Assembly (NCBI GenBank): GCA_915069725.1
Contig: CAJZFF010000128.1
Location: 1-6,027 of the forward strand
Reading direction: 5' to 3'
From: an uncultured Actinomyces sp.
GTDB taxonomy: Bacteria > Actinomycetota > Actinomycetes > Actinomycetales > Actinomycetaceae
Length of the DNA: 6,027 nucleotides
Positions 1 through 4,989 of the stretch are shown in pieces. The number at the start of each line of letters is the position of its first letter. Positions within the stretch are counted from its first letter, which is position 1. The notes beneath the pieces were generated by a model. It worked only from the letters and a program-made list of their open reading frames with translations. It made no database searches and was not told where the DNA came from. Made by a program: the position numbers and the translations under genes.

Positions 1-832
1 AGACCAGGGTGCCCAGGCCCGCCAGGGGCGGCCACAGCCCGCAGGCGGCCACCAGAGCCGTGCCACCCACGAGGTAGGGCAGACCACGGGTGGTCCAGCG
101 CGGCGCGACCGGCTCCATGGGGGTGCGCAGCATCGTGGGCCACAGGACGGTGAGCGTGCCCAGGACCGTGGTGCCCACGAAGCCCAGCAGCATGGTGGTC
201 GTGTGCGCCAGGTAGAAGCCGTCGGCCAGGGCGGAGCGCCCGTGGGCGTTGGACCAGGTGATGAGGAAGCCTAGGAGCGCGCCGGTGGCGAGCAGGACCA
301 GGGCGACGGCGTAGTGGAGGGCCAGGGATGCCAGGCGTGGGGCGATGGCGCGCCGGTACTGCACGGTGATGGCGATGACGCCCGCAATGGCTTGGGCCAT
401 GACGATGCCCGCCCCGATGAGCGCCACCGCCTGCTGGCCCATGGTGATGCCGGTGAGCACGACGGCAGTGCCGAGGCTGTGGGCGTAGAGGCGCGCGTCC
501 AGGAGGGTGGCACCGCCCAGGGCCGGGCGGTGCAGGAGGGTGTCGGCGAAGTGGGCGGACCAGATGGTGATGGCGCTGCCGATCCCTCCCAGGAGCAGGG
601 CGTGCAGAGGCAGCCAGGTTCCCCAGGAGGCCAGCGGGCCCACGATGGTCAGGGCCGCCAGGATCGCGGCGATGAGCAGCCAGGCCATGACCAGGGCGTT
701 GCGACGCACCTGGGTGGTGCGCCGGGAGGGCTTCTTGGCGGGGCGGCCCGGACCGCTTGCTCGTCCGGGGCCGGGGAGCGAGCCGGGCCGGGGGGTGGAC
801 CCAGTACCGGGAGAACCGATGGACAGGCTCAT
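1..832 (-). CDS. N-terminal membrane region of a probable membrane-fused copper nitrite reductase / multicopper oxidase (3' end outside window)
   Basis: The frame is open from an ATG at 832 to the window edge, giving 277 codons with no stop. A Pro/Gly/Ser/Arg-rich cytoplasmic tail of about 43 residues is followed by about seven hydrophobic segments (near residues 45-68, 76-91, 115-132, 134-157, 167-193, 208-232, 251-273). Histidines lie in or beside them: H77 (LPLHALLLG), H94 (WSAHF), H118, H173 and H210 (LAHTTTMLLGFVG), followed by TVLWPTMLRT. This layout, in particular WSxHF and the LGFVGxTVLGTL-LWPTMLRT stretch, resembles from memory the membrane module at the N-terminus of actinobacterial NirK-type proteins. 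Those proteins carry cupredoxin domains further on, which would lie beyond position 1 here. The ATG overlaps the upstream stop as ATGA. A purine-rich GGGAGGG (841-847) sits 8 bases upstream, so coupled translation is likely. If the cupredoxins are absent, it is a stand-alone membrane protein of unknown role. Confidence 0.65.
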   Translation of the reverse strand, partial: MSLSIGSPGTGSTPRPGSLPGPGRASGPGRPAKKPSRRTTQVRRNALVMAWLLIAAILAALTIVGPLASWGTWLPLHALLLGGIGSAITIWSAHFADTLLHRPALGGATLLDARLYAHSLGTAVVLTGITMGQQAVALIGAGIVMAQAIAGVIAITVQYRRAIAPRLASLALHYAVALVLLATGALLGFLITWSNAHGRSALADGFYLAHTTTMLLGFVGTTVLGTLTVLWPTMLRTPMEPVAPRWTTRGLPYLVGGTALVAACGLWPPLAGLGTLV

Positions 833-2010
833 GCGGGGCTCCCTCCCGTCTGAGACGTCGTCGCCCCGGATGCCGCGGCCGTAGCCTGCGGTCTTGTCCT
901 CACCGGCTTACGGATGCTGCCGGAGGTCAGGACACGCCCCAGGGTGAGGACCATGAAGACGAGAATCGCCGCCACTCCCACGGCACCGCCGACCTTCCAG
1001 ACCGCGGAGGCCTCCGCCAGCAGGCCGACGACGCGCACCACCAGGCCGGCGTGCAGCAGAACGTAGGGCAGCCACATGAGCCGGTGGTAGGGCAGGGCCC
1101 GGTGGACGATCGCGGGGATGATGACCGGGGCGTGGGCCAGGATCATGGAGAAGGCGAAGCCCACCGTGATGCAGTGGATGACGATCTCGTAGGCGGCCCC
1201 GTTCAGGCCCTGCAGGCCCCACAGCGACCAGATCGCCCCGGCGAGGGCGAGCCACACGTAGCCGGCGAGCATGGAGGCCGCCATGAAGCGCACCCCGCCG
1301 CGCAGGCGGACCGTGCGTCGGGCGACGTCGTAGTAGGCCATGACGACGGCCAGTCCCAGCAGGGCCGGGCCGACCACGAGGTGGGAGCCCGGTGCGATGA
1401 GCAGCAGGCAGGCACCCAGGACCGCTGCGCCGGAGAGCGCCTCGACGACGGTCTCCACCATCTCGTCGAGGAAGGCGATGCGGGCCAGCTCCAGGCGCTC
1501 GCCGACGATGGTGAGCGTGGGGAAGAGCAGCCACAGCGGGACGACGTCCTCCATGCCATGCCCACCCAGCCACAGGATGTCCCCCAGCAGGAGGGCCGCC
1601 CCGCCCATGGCCTCGACGTCGACGGCGGCGCTGGGGGCGCGGCGGTGAACCTGCAGGTAGATGGCGCACAGGACGCCGGCGGCGCCGGTCATGAGTCCCC
1701 GGCCGACGACGTCGGGGGCACCGGCCATGAGGGCCAGGCAGCCCGCGGCACTTCCCAGCGGGGCGAGGAAGGCCCAGGGGGTGCGGGCGGCGACCGCCCG
1801 TTCCAGGGCGATGACAGTCCCCAGGAAGCCGACGAGCATGAGGGGGCCGTGGAGCGCCGCCAGCTCGGCCCCATTGACGGGGGCCGGCAGGTTGAGGCGC
1901 AGCAGGGCGGCGTTGAGGCCCATGAGGATGCAGGCGGCGCCCAGGGCCAGGGCCACCAGGCGCGGCGCCACGCGGCTGGTCAGCGCCCGGCTGAGTCGGT
2001 CCGTCTCCAC
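829..2010 (-). CDS. Multi-pass membrane protein of unknown function, coupled to the downstream oxidase-like gene
   Basis: From the GTG at 2010 this is 393 residues. It is strongly hydrophobic, with around ten to twelve likely membrane segments and a short polar, Arg/Thr/Ser-rich C-terminal tail (about residues 364-393). Notable motifs are LHGPLMLVGFLGT (H54), ERLELARI at 171-178, and HCITVGFAFSMILAHAPVIIPA (H279, H293), plus H303 and H309. The repeated pattern of His followed by a small/aromatic helix is reminiscent of haem- or copper-associated membrane proteins such as NnrS, but I cannot assign a family. It is first in a two-gene unit: its TGA (831-829) overlaps the next ATG. The role is probably linked to nitrite, NO or copper handling, inferred only from that neighbour. 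The start is uncertain. GTG 2010 is favoured because a TACGGT hexamer lies exactly 6 bases upstream. An in-frame GTG at 2055 would add 15 residues (MRGAWVCG...) that look non-native. Confidence 0.75.
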   Translation of the reverse strand: METDRLSRALTSRVAPRLVALALGAACILMGLNAALLRLNLPAPVNGAELAALHGPLMLVGFLGTVIALERAVAARTPWAFLAPLGSAAGCLALMAGAPDVVGRGLMTGAAGVLCAIYLQVHRRAPSAAVDVEAMGGAALLLGDILWLGGHGMEDVVPLWLLFPTLTIVGERLELARIAFLDEMVETVVEALSGAAVLGACLLLIAPGSHLVVGPALLGLAVVMAYYDVARRTVRLRGGVRFMAASMLAGYVWLALAGAIWSLWGLQGLNGAAYEIVIHCITVGFAFSMILAHAPVIIPAIVHRALPYHRLMWLPYVLLHAGLVVRVVGLLAEASAVWKVGGAVGVAAILVFMVLTLGRVLTSGSIRKPVRTRPQATAAASGATTSQTGGSPA

Positions 2011-2016
2011 GGCCCA

Positions 2017-2022
2017 ACCGTA
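2017..2022 (-). promoter_or_regulatory. Candidate -10 hexamer for a leaderless transcript of the membrane-protein pair
   Basis: On the minus strand TACGGT fits the actinobacterial TANNNT pattern. Six bases (TGGGCC) separate it from the GTG at 2010, so initiation would fall on or next to the start codon, giving a leaderless mRNA. No ribosome-binding site precedes this GTG, which agrees. I see no convincing -35. The moaA start has the same spacing. A promoter further upstream, with the palindrome in its leader, is the alternative. Confidence 0.4.
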
Positions 2023-2067
2023 TCCAACGGCGCCGCAAACCCACGCACCACGCACTCACATCGACAA

Positions 2068-2109
2068 AAACTTCATAGACGACACGGCTCCGCGTCGTCT
2101 ATGAAGTTT
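2068..2109. repeat. Perfect inverted repeat, 16-bp arms with 10-base loop
   Basis: The left arm AAACTTCATAGACGAC (2068-2083) and right arm GTCGTCTATGAAGTTT (2094-2109) are exact reverse complements around a 10-base loop. The arms are much more AT-rich than their surroundings. Read leftward, the hairpin ends in a run of five T (GAAGTTTTTG), so it has intrinsic-terminator form in that direction. Read rightward, only three T follow. It lies between divergent genes, so it ends neither of them. It could be an insulator against antisense transcription, an attenuator in a leader of the minus-strand pair, an operator, or one copy of a dispersed palindromic element. The structure is certain; its function is not. 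Confidence 0.9.
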
Positions 2110-2122
2110 CGGTAGGTTTGTG

Positions 2123-2210
2123 TGGGGCTGGCCGTGCCGGCGGTGGTGGACTGCCGTGCCCACGAAGGTGGACAGTCGTTCCACTGGAGGTGGACAGTCG
2201 TTCCAGCCGG
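2123..2210 (+). repeat. Four-unit tandem array, 22-bp period, decaying leftward; possible activator-binding array
   Basis: Two copies of AGGTGGACAGTCGTTCCA (2166-2183 and 2188-2205) are identical and 22 bp apart. One period to the left, at 2145-2160, GGTGGACTGCCGTGCC matches the 16-base core at 13 of 16 positions. One more period left, at 2123-2138, the sequence matches the 2145-2160 unit at 11 of 16, sharing GCCGTGCC in register. The core contains an imperfect dyad, TGGA-N7-TCCA. A 22-bp period is about two DNA helical turns, so bound proteins would sit on one face. The last unit reaches the -35 region of the DUF2249 gene, the position expected for activator sites. It does not match the FNR (TTGAT-N4-ATCAA) or NarL heptamer patterns I know. 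Confidence 0.8.
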
Positions 2211-2230
2211 CCCTGCGGTGGTAGTAAGGT
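2201..2230 (+). promoter_or_regulatory. Candidate promoter for the DUF2249 gene
   Basis: TAAGGT (2225-2230) fits TANNNT. TTCCAG (2201-2206), 18 bases upstream, is a poor -35 and is itself the end of the last 22-bp repeat. A weak -35 overlapped by repeated sites suggests an activator-dependent promoter. Predicted start is near 2237, leaving a leader of about 30 bases that contains the ribosome-binding site. Confidence 0.4.
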
Positions 2231-2268
2231 CACGCACACCAGTACGAAACACTCCGAAGGAGAGCCCT

Positions 2269-2565
2269 ATGAGCGAGAGCCCCGAGCTGCTGCCCGTCAC
2301 TGAGAAGAAGTCCAGCTGCGGCTGCCACGAGCACAGCGACGAGCGCCTCACCCTGGACGCGCGCGCCATCCCGCACCGTCTGCGCCACGCGGCGGTCATC
2401 GGCGCCGCCTCCTCCCTGAACCCCGGTGAGGGCTTCGACCTGGTGGCCCCGCACGTGCCCACCCCGCTGCTGGCCCAGATCGACCAGCTGCCCTTCACCT
2501 TCCAGCACACGCTGCTGGAGCAGTCCGAGGGCTTCGCCCGCGTCGAGATCCTGCGCACCGCCTGA
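2269..2565 (+). CDS. DUF2249 domain protein with N-terminal CxCHxH motif
   Basis: This is a 98-residue soluble protein. The start is the ATG at 2269, which has AAGGAG at 2257-2262 with 6-base spacing. The same frame is open further upstream, but those codons cover the repeat array and promoter. Residues 28-96 match the DUF2249 pattern: LTLDARAIPHRLRH, then a helix, LNPGEGFDLVAPHVPTPLLAQI, and a closing strand ARVEILR. The polar N-terminal tail carries CGCHEH (C17, C19, H20, H22), a plausible metal site. DUF2249 proteins are often found near nitrate, nitrite and NO genes, and the divergent oxidase-like pair and following moa genes fit that. The biochemical role is unknown; redox or metal sensing or handling is a guess. 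It appears monocistronic, with 121 bases before moaA and a separate promoter there. Confidence 0.85.
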   Translation: MSESPELLPVTEKKSSCGCHEHSDERLTLDARAIPHRLRHAAVIGAASSLNPGEGFDLVAPHVPTPLLAQIDQLPFTFQHTLLEQSEGFARVEILRTA

Positions 2566-2608
2566 TCCACGCCCCGTCGCAGCCGGTTGGCAGGAGGCAT
2601 CCGCGGGT

Positions 2609-2632
2609 CTGAGCCCTCGGCCATGAGCTCAG
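2609..2632 (+). terminator. Weak stem-loop after the DUF2249 gene
   Basis: CTGAGC (2609-2614) can pair with GCTCAG (2627-2632) around a 12-base loop. An alternative pairing is GCCCT (2613-2617) with AGGGC (2631-2635). Neither is followed by a T-run. This is the only terminator-like structure I see in the 121-base gap, and it may be chance in GC-rich DNA. Confidence 0.2.
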
Positions 2633-2674
2633 GGCCTCAATGGCTCTCACTGCATGCCACCGGCGCGCTCCCGA

Positions 2675-2680
2675 TATGCT
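2675..2680 (+). promoter_or_regulatory. -10 hexamer of a probably leaderless moaA transcript
   Basis: TATGCT matches TANNNT and lies 6 bases (CAACGC) before the ATG at 2687, so transcription would begin at the start codon. No Shine-Dalgarno sequence precedes that ATG. The -35 region is weak (TGCATG, 2651-2656, 18-base spacer). The same hexamer occurs upstream of moaE on the other strand. Confidence 0.5.
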
Positions 2681-2686
2681 CAACGC

Positions 2687-3916
2687 ATGACACCAGCACC
2701 GCTCGATGCCGAAGTCGTCGGCCGGAGCAGGATCCGTGGGACCTCCGCGGACCTGCCCGTGCCGGCGACCCGGTCGGTGCTACCCAAACCATCTGGACGT
2801 CCGGGCCCGTCGGGGCCGGTCCTCTCTGCGGAGACGGCCCCGGAGCCGCCGGCCCTGGCTGACGACGACGTCCCCCAGCAGCTGGTCGACCGCTACGGGC
2901 GCACCGTGCGCGACCTGCGCCTGTCCATCACGGACCGCTGCAACCTGCGTTGCACCTACTGCATGCCCGCGCAGGGTCTCCAGTGGTTGCCCACCCCGGA
3001 TCTGCTGACCACCGCCGAGCTCACCCGCCTGGGGCGGATCGCCGTCGAGCGCCTGGGGGTCGAGCGGATCCGCCTGACCGGGGGCGAGCCGCTCATGCGG
3101 CGCGACCTGGAGGAGATCGTCGAGGCGCTGTCCGCCTTGCGGACCTCAGCCGGGGCCAAGCCGGACATCGCCCTGACCACGAACGGCCTGGGCCTGGAGA
3201 AGCGGGCCGCCGGGCTGCGGGCGGCCGGCCTGGACCGCGTCAACATCTCCATCGACTCCCTGGACCCGCAGGACTACGCCGCCATCACTCGCCGAGACCG
3301 GCTCGCCGACGTCCTGACGGGGATCGCCGGCGCCCAGGAGGCCGGTCTGGACCCCATCAAGGTCAATGCCGTGGCTGTGCCCACCACCGTGGAGGAACGC
3401 GCGCCGCGCCTCCTGGCCGAGTGCCTGCGCCGCGGCTGGCAGCTGCGGTTCATCGAGCACATGCCGCTGGGACCACGCGAGACCTGGAGCAGCCAGGACG
3501 TCGTCGGCGTCGATCAGATCCTGGGGGTGCTGCGGGAGGCCGGATTCAGCCTCACCGAGGTGGGCCGCCCGGACCGTCGTCCTGCGGCACTGTGGCGCGT
3601 TGCCGCCGGGAGCGCGTCGGGCCAGGACCATCCGGCTGGGACGGTGGGCGTCATCGCCTCGGTCACCGCCCCCTTCTGCTCGGACTGCGACCGCACCCGC
3701 ATCACGGCCGACGGGCGTCTCATGACCTGCCTGTTCTCCAGCACCGAGACGGACCTGCGCGGCCCCATGCGCGCCGGGGTCGACGACGACGAACTCATCC
3801 GCATCTGGGCCGGCGCCACTTGGGACAAGCCCCGCGCGCACGGCTCGGACAGTCCCCACACCGAGAGCGACGGCTTCGCCCGCCCGCAGCGCACCATGTC
3901 GGCCATCGGTGGCTGA
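2687..3916 (+). CDS. moaA: GTP 3',8-cyclase MoaA (radical SAM)
   Basis: MoaA is a cytosolic enzyme that works with MoaC to turn GTP into cyclic pyranopterin monophosphate, the first step of molybdenum-cofactor synthesis. The 409-residue product has the radical-SAM cysteines CNLRCTYC (C85, C89, C92), the SAM-binding TGGEP (131-135), TTNG and NISIDSL segments, and RFIEHMPLG. The second Fe-S cluster motif is C331-x2-C334-x13-C348 (CSDCDRTRITADGRLMTC). The conserved C-terminal GG (408-409) is present. Radical-SAM cysteines usually start near residue 24, so this protein has about 60 extra N-terminal residues rich in Pro, Ser and Arg with no recognisable domain. ATG 2687 is preferred over the in-frame ATG 2654 because TATGCT sits 6 bases upstream. 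A later start inside the extension remains possible. moaD follows after 24 bases, probably on the same transcript. Confidence 0.95.
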   Translation: MTPAPLDAEVVGRSRIRGTSADLPVPATRSVLPKPSGRPGPSGPVLSAETAPEPPALADDDVPQQLVDRYGRTVRDLRLSITDRCNLRCTYCMPAQGLQWLPTPDLLTTAELTRLGRIAVERLGVERIRLTGGEPLMRRDLEEIVEALSALRTSAGAKPDIALTTNGLGLEKRAAGLRAAGLDRVNISIDSLDPQDYAAITRRDRLADVLTGIAGAQEAGLDPIKVNAVAVPTTVEERAPRLLAECLRRGWQLRFIEHMPLGPRETWSSQDVVGVDQILGVLREAGFSLTEVGRPDRRPAALWRVAAGSASGQDHPAGTVGVIASVTAPFCSDCDRTRITADGRLMTCLFSSTETDLRGPMRAGVDDDELIRIWAGATWDKPRAHGSDSPHTESDGFARPQRTMSAIGG

Positions 3917-3940
3917 CCCGAGTCGTTAGGAGCCACCACG

Positions 3941-4249
3941 ATGAGTCCTTCCCCCGATCCGTCCCCTGAGACGGTCGCGCAGGCGAGTCCGGAGCAGATC
4001 TCCGTGACCCTGCGCTACTTCGCCGCGGCCACTGAGGCCGCCGGCCGCCCCGAGGAGCGCCTGGACCTGCCCGCCGACACGACCCTGGCGGCTCTGCGCG
4101 AGCAGCTCTCCGGGCGGGGCCTGGAGATGGCGCGGGTCATCCCGATCTGCAGCTTCCTCGTCAACTCGGTCTCCACCCCGGCGGACTCGCTCACGCCCCT
4201 GGCCGACGGCGACGCCGTCGACGTGCTCCCGCCCTTCGCCGGCGGGTGA
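3941..4249 (+). CDS. moaD: Molybdopterin synthase small subunit MoaD
   Basis: MoaD is the ubiquitin-fold sulfur carrier of molybdopterin synthase. Its C-terminal glycine is thiocarboxylated and donates sulfur to cyclic pyranopterin monophosphate in the MoaE active site. The 102-residue product shows the family pattern: a first strand ISVTLRYFAAATEAAG, a helix at about 48-57, an FLVN strand, and LADGDAVDVLPPFAGG ending in the required GG (101-102). About 17 residues rich in Ser and Pro precede the fold and are not part of the core domain. The ATG at 3941 has TAGGAG at 3927-3932 with 8-base spacing. It lies 24 bases after moaA, which supports co-transcription. MoaE, its partner, is on the opposite strand and converges on it. 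Confidence 0.92.
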   Translation: MSPSPDPSPETVAQASPEQISVTLRYFAAATEAAGRPEERLDLPADTTLAALREQLSGRGLEMARVIPICSFLVNSVSTPADSLTPLADGDAVDVLPPFAGG

Positions 4250-4275
4250 CAACCGGTATCGAGCCGGGCGGTTCT

Positions 4276-4310
4276 CGCGCAGCCCGACCGTTCTTCCGCG
4301 CGGCTGCGCG
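4276..4310. terminator. Stem-loop between convergent moaD and moaE; possible bidirectional terminator
   Basis: CGCGCAGCC (4276-4284) and GGCTGCGCG (4302-4310) are exact reverse complements with a 17-base loop. A smaller alternative pairs CGCGC (4297-4301) with GCGCG (4306-4310). It sits in the 94-base gap between two convergent genes, where termination is needed both ways. There is no T-run, so it is not a classical intrinsic terminator. Confidence 0.4.
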
Positions 4311-4343
4311 CCGAACGCCTGACTCGGTGAGAAGGAGGGCCGC

Positions 4344-4811
4344 TCAGGCGATGTTGCTCCACTGGCTCGAGCCGTCGGTGAAGGTCTGGCGCTTCCACAC
4401 GGGCAGGCGCTTCTTGACCTCCTCGACGATCTCGCTGCACACGGCGAAGGCCTCGGCGCGGTGGTCGGAGCTGACGGCGACCGCGAGCGCCGCCTCCCCA
4501 ACGCTCAGGTCGCCGACGCGGTGAACGACGCCGAGGGCGCGCACCCGACCCCGTTGGGCCACGTCCTGGGCGATCTGCTTAACAACCTGGCCGGCCGTGG
4601 GGTGGCAGGAGTAACCGATGCCGGTGACGGCGCGGTCGGCGTCGTGATTGCGGACCACGCCCTCGAAGGTGACGACGGCGCCGGCGGCGGCGTCCTGGAC
4701 GGCGTCGGCGAGCTCGGTGACGCTGATGGGTGCCTCGGTGACCTCGGCGCGGACCACGCGGGCCGTGGGAGCCGGGAGCGGCCGGCTGGGCTGGTCAGGG
4801 CTGAGCGTCAC
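4344..4811 (-). CDS. moaE: Molybdopterin synthase large (catalytic) subunit MoaE
   Basis: MoaE binds cyclic pyranopterin monophosphate and accepts sulfur from thiocarboxylated MoaD to form molybdopterin. The 155-residue product is close to the usual length of about 150. Visible family motifs are TFEGVVRNHD (48-57), HP in the middle strand (70-71), GVVHRVGDLSVGE (94-106), SSDHRAEAF (114-122) and KKRLPVWKRQ (133-142). K133 and K140 have the seven-residue spacing of the two conserved active-site lysines in E. coli MoaE (119 and 126). The start is GTG at 4811, with GAGGAG (4817-4822) 5 bases upstream. The open frame continues to 4973, but the extra residues do not resemble MoaE. It converges on moaD and diverges from moeA, so it has its own promoter. 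Confidence 0.93.
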   Translation of the reverse strand: MTLSPDQPSRPLPAPTARVVRAEVTEAPISVTELADAVQDAAAGAVVTFEGVVRNHDADRAVTGIGYSCHPTAGQVVKQIAQDVAQRGRVRALGVVHRVGDLSVGEAALAVAVSSDHRAEAFAVCSEIVEEVKKRLPVWKRQTFTDGSSQWSNIA

Positions 4812-4864
4812 GGGTTCTCCTCGATCGGGGCGGCGGGCAGGGGATGATCGGATGGTCGGCCGCG

Positions 4865-4894
4865 AGCATACCCATGTGGGCTTCCCCGGCTGAA
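4865..4894 (-). promoter_or_regulatory. Candidate moaE promoter
   Basis: On the minus strand TATGCT (4870-4865) is preceded by TTCAGC (4894-4889) with an 18-base spacer. The -10 is identical to that proposed for moaA. Predicted initiation near 4858 would give a leader of about 47 bases holding the GAGGAG ribosome-binding site. I could not place a convincing moeA promoter on the plus strand of the same 178-base gap. Confidence 0.4.
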
Positions 4895-4989
4895 CGGGCA
4901 TGATAGGACCCGGGTGCTCGGGCACCGGCCGCGCGACCACCCGCCCTGAAGTCGCGACCCGCAGGGCGCCCACCGAAGGAAGGACCGCT

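Noticed and set aside
757..2115. Plus-strand open frame of 452 codons opposite the membrane-protein gene
   Set aside because: Its product is low-complexity, rich in Gly, Asp, Gln, His and Arg, with no fold or motif. It is the complement of a strongly hydrophobic, well-formed minus-strand gene, which is typical of high-GC shadow frames.
2061..2115. Similar peptide ends (NFIDD...RL) encoded on both strands near 2070-2110
   Set aside because: This follows automatically from the perfect palindrome being read in both directions; it is not evidence for duplicated coding sequence.
2068..2210. CRISPR array or insertion-sequence end
   Set aside because: The repeats are tandem 22-bp units without unique spacers, no cas or transposase gene is present, and the palindrome lacks a flanking target duplication that I can see.
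2073..2624. Minus-strand open frame of 183 codons across the DUF2249 gene and control region
   Set aside because: It is antisense to a gene with a recognisable domain and optimal ribosome-binding site, and spans the repeats and palindrome. Its composition is not protein-like.
2950..3969. Plus-strand 339-codon frame overlapping moaA
   Set aside because: Its product is dominated by Arg, Gly, His and Pro and lacks any motif, while the moaA frame carries all the family signatures.
4812..4989. Molybdenum-cofactor riboswitch or ModE-type site upstream of moeA
   Set aside because: No structured leader or recognisable ModE-like palindrome was found in these 178 bases, and moeA has a simple ribosome-binding site.
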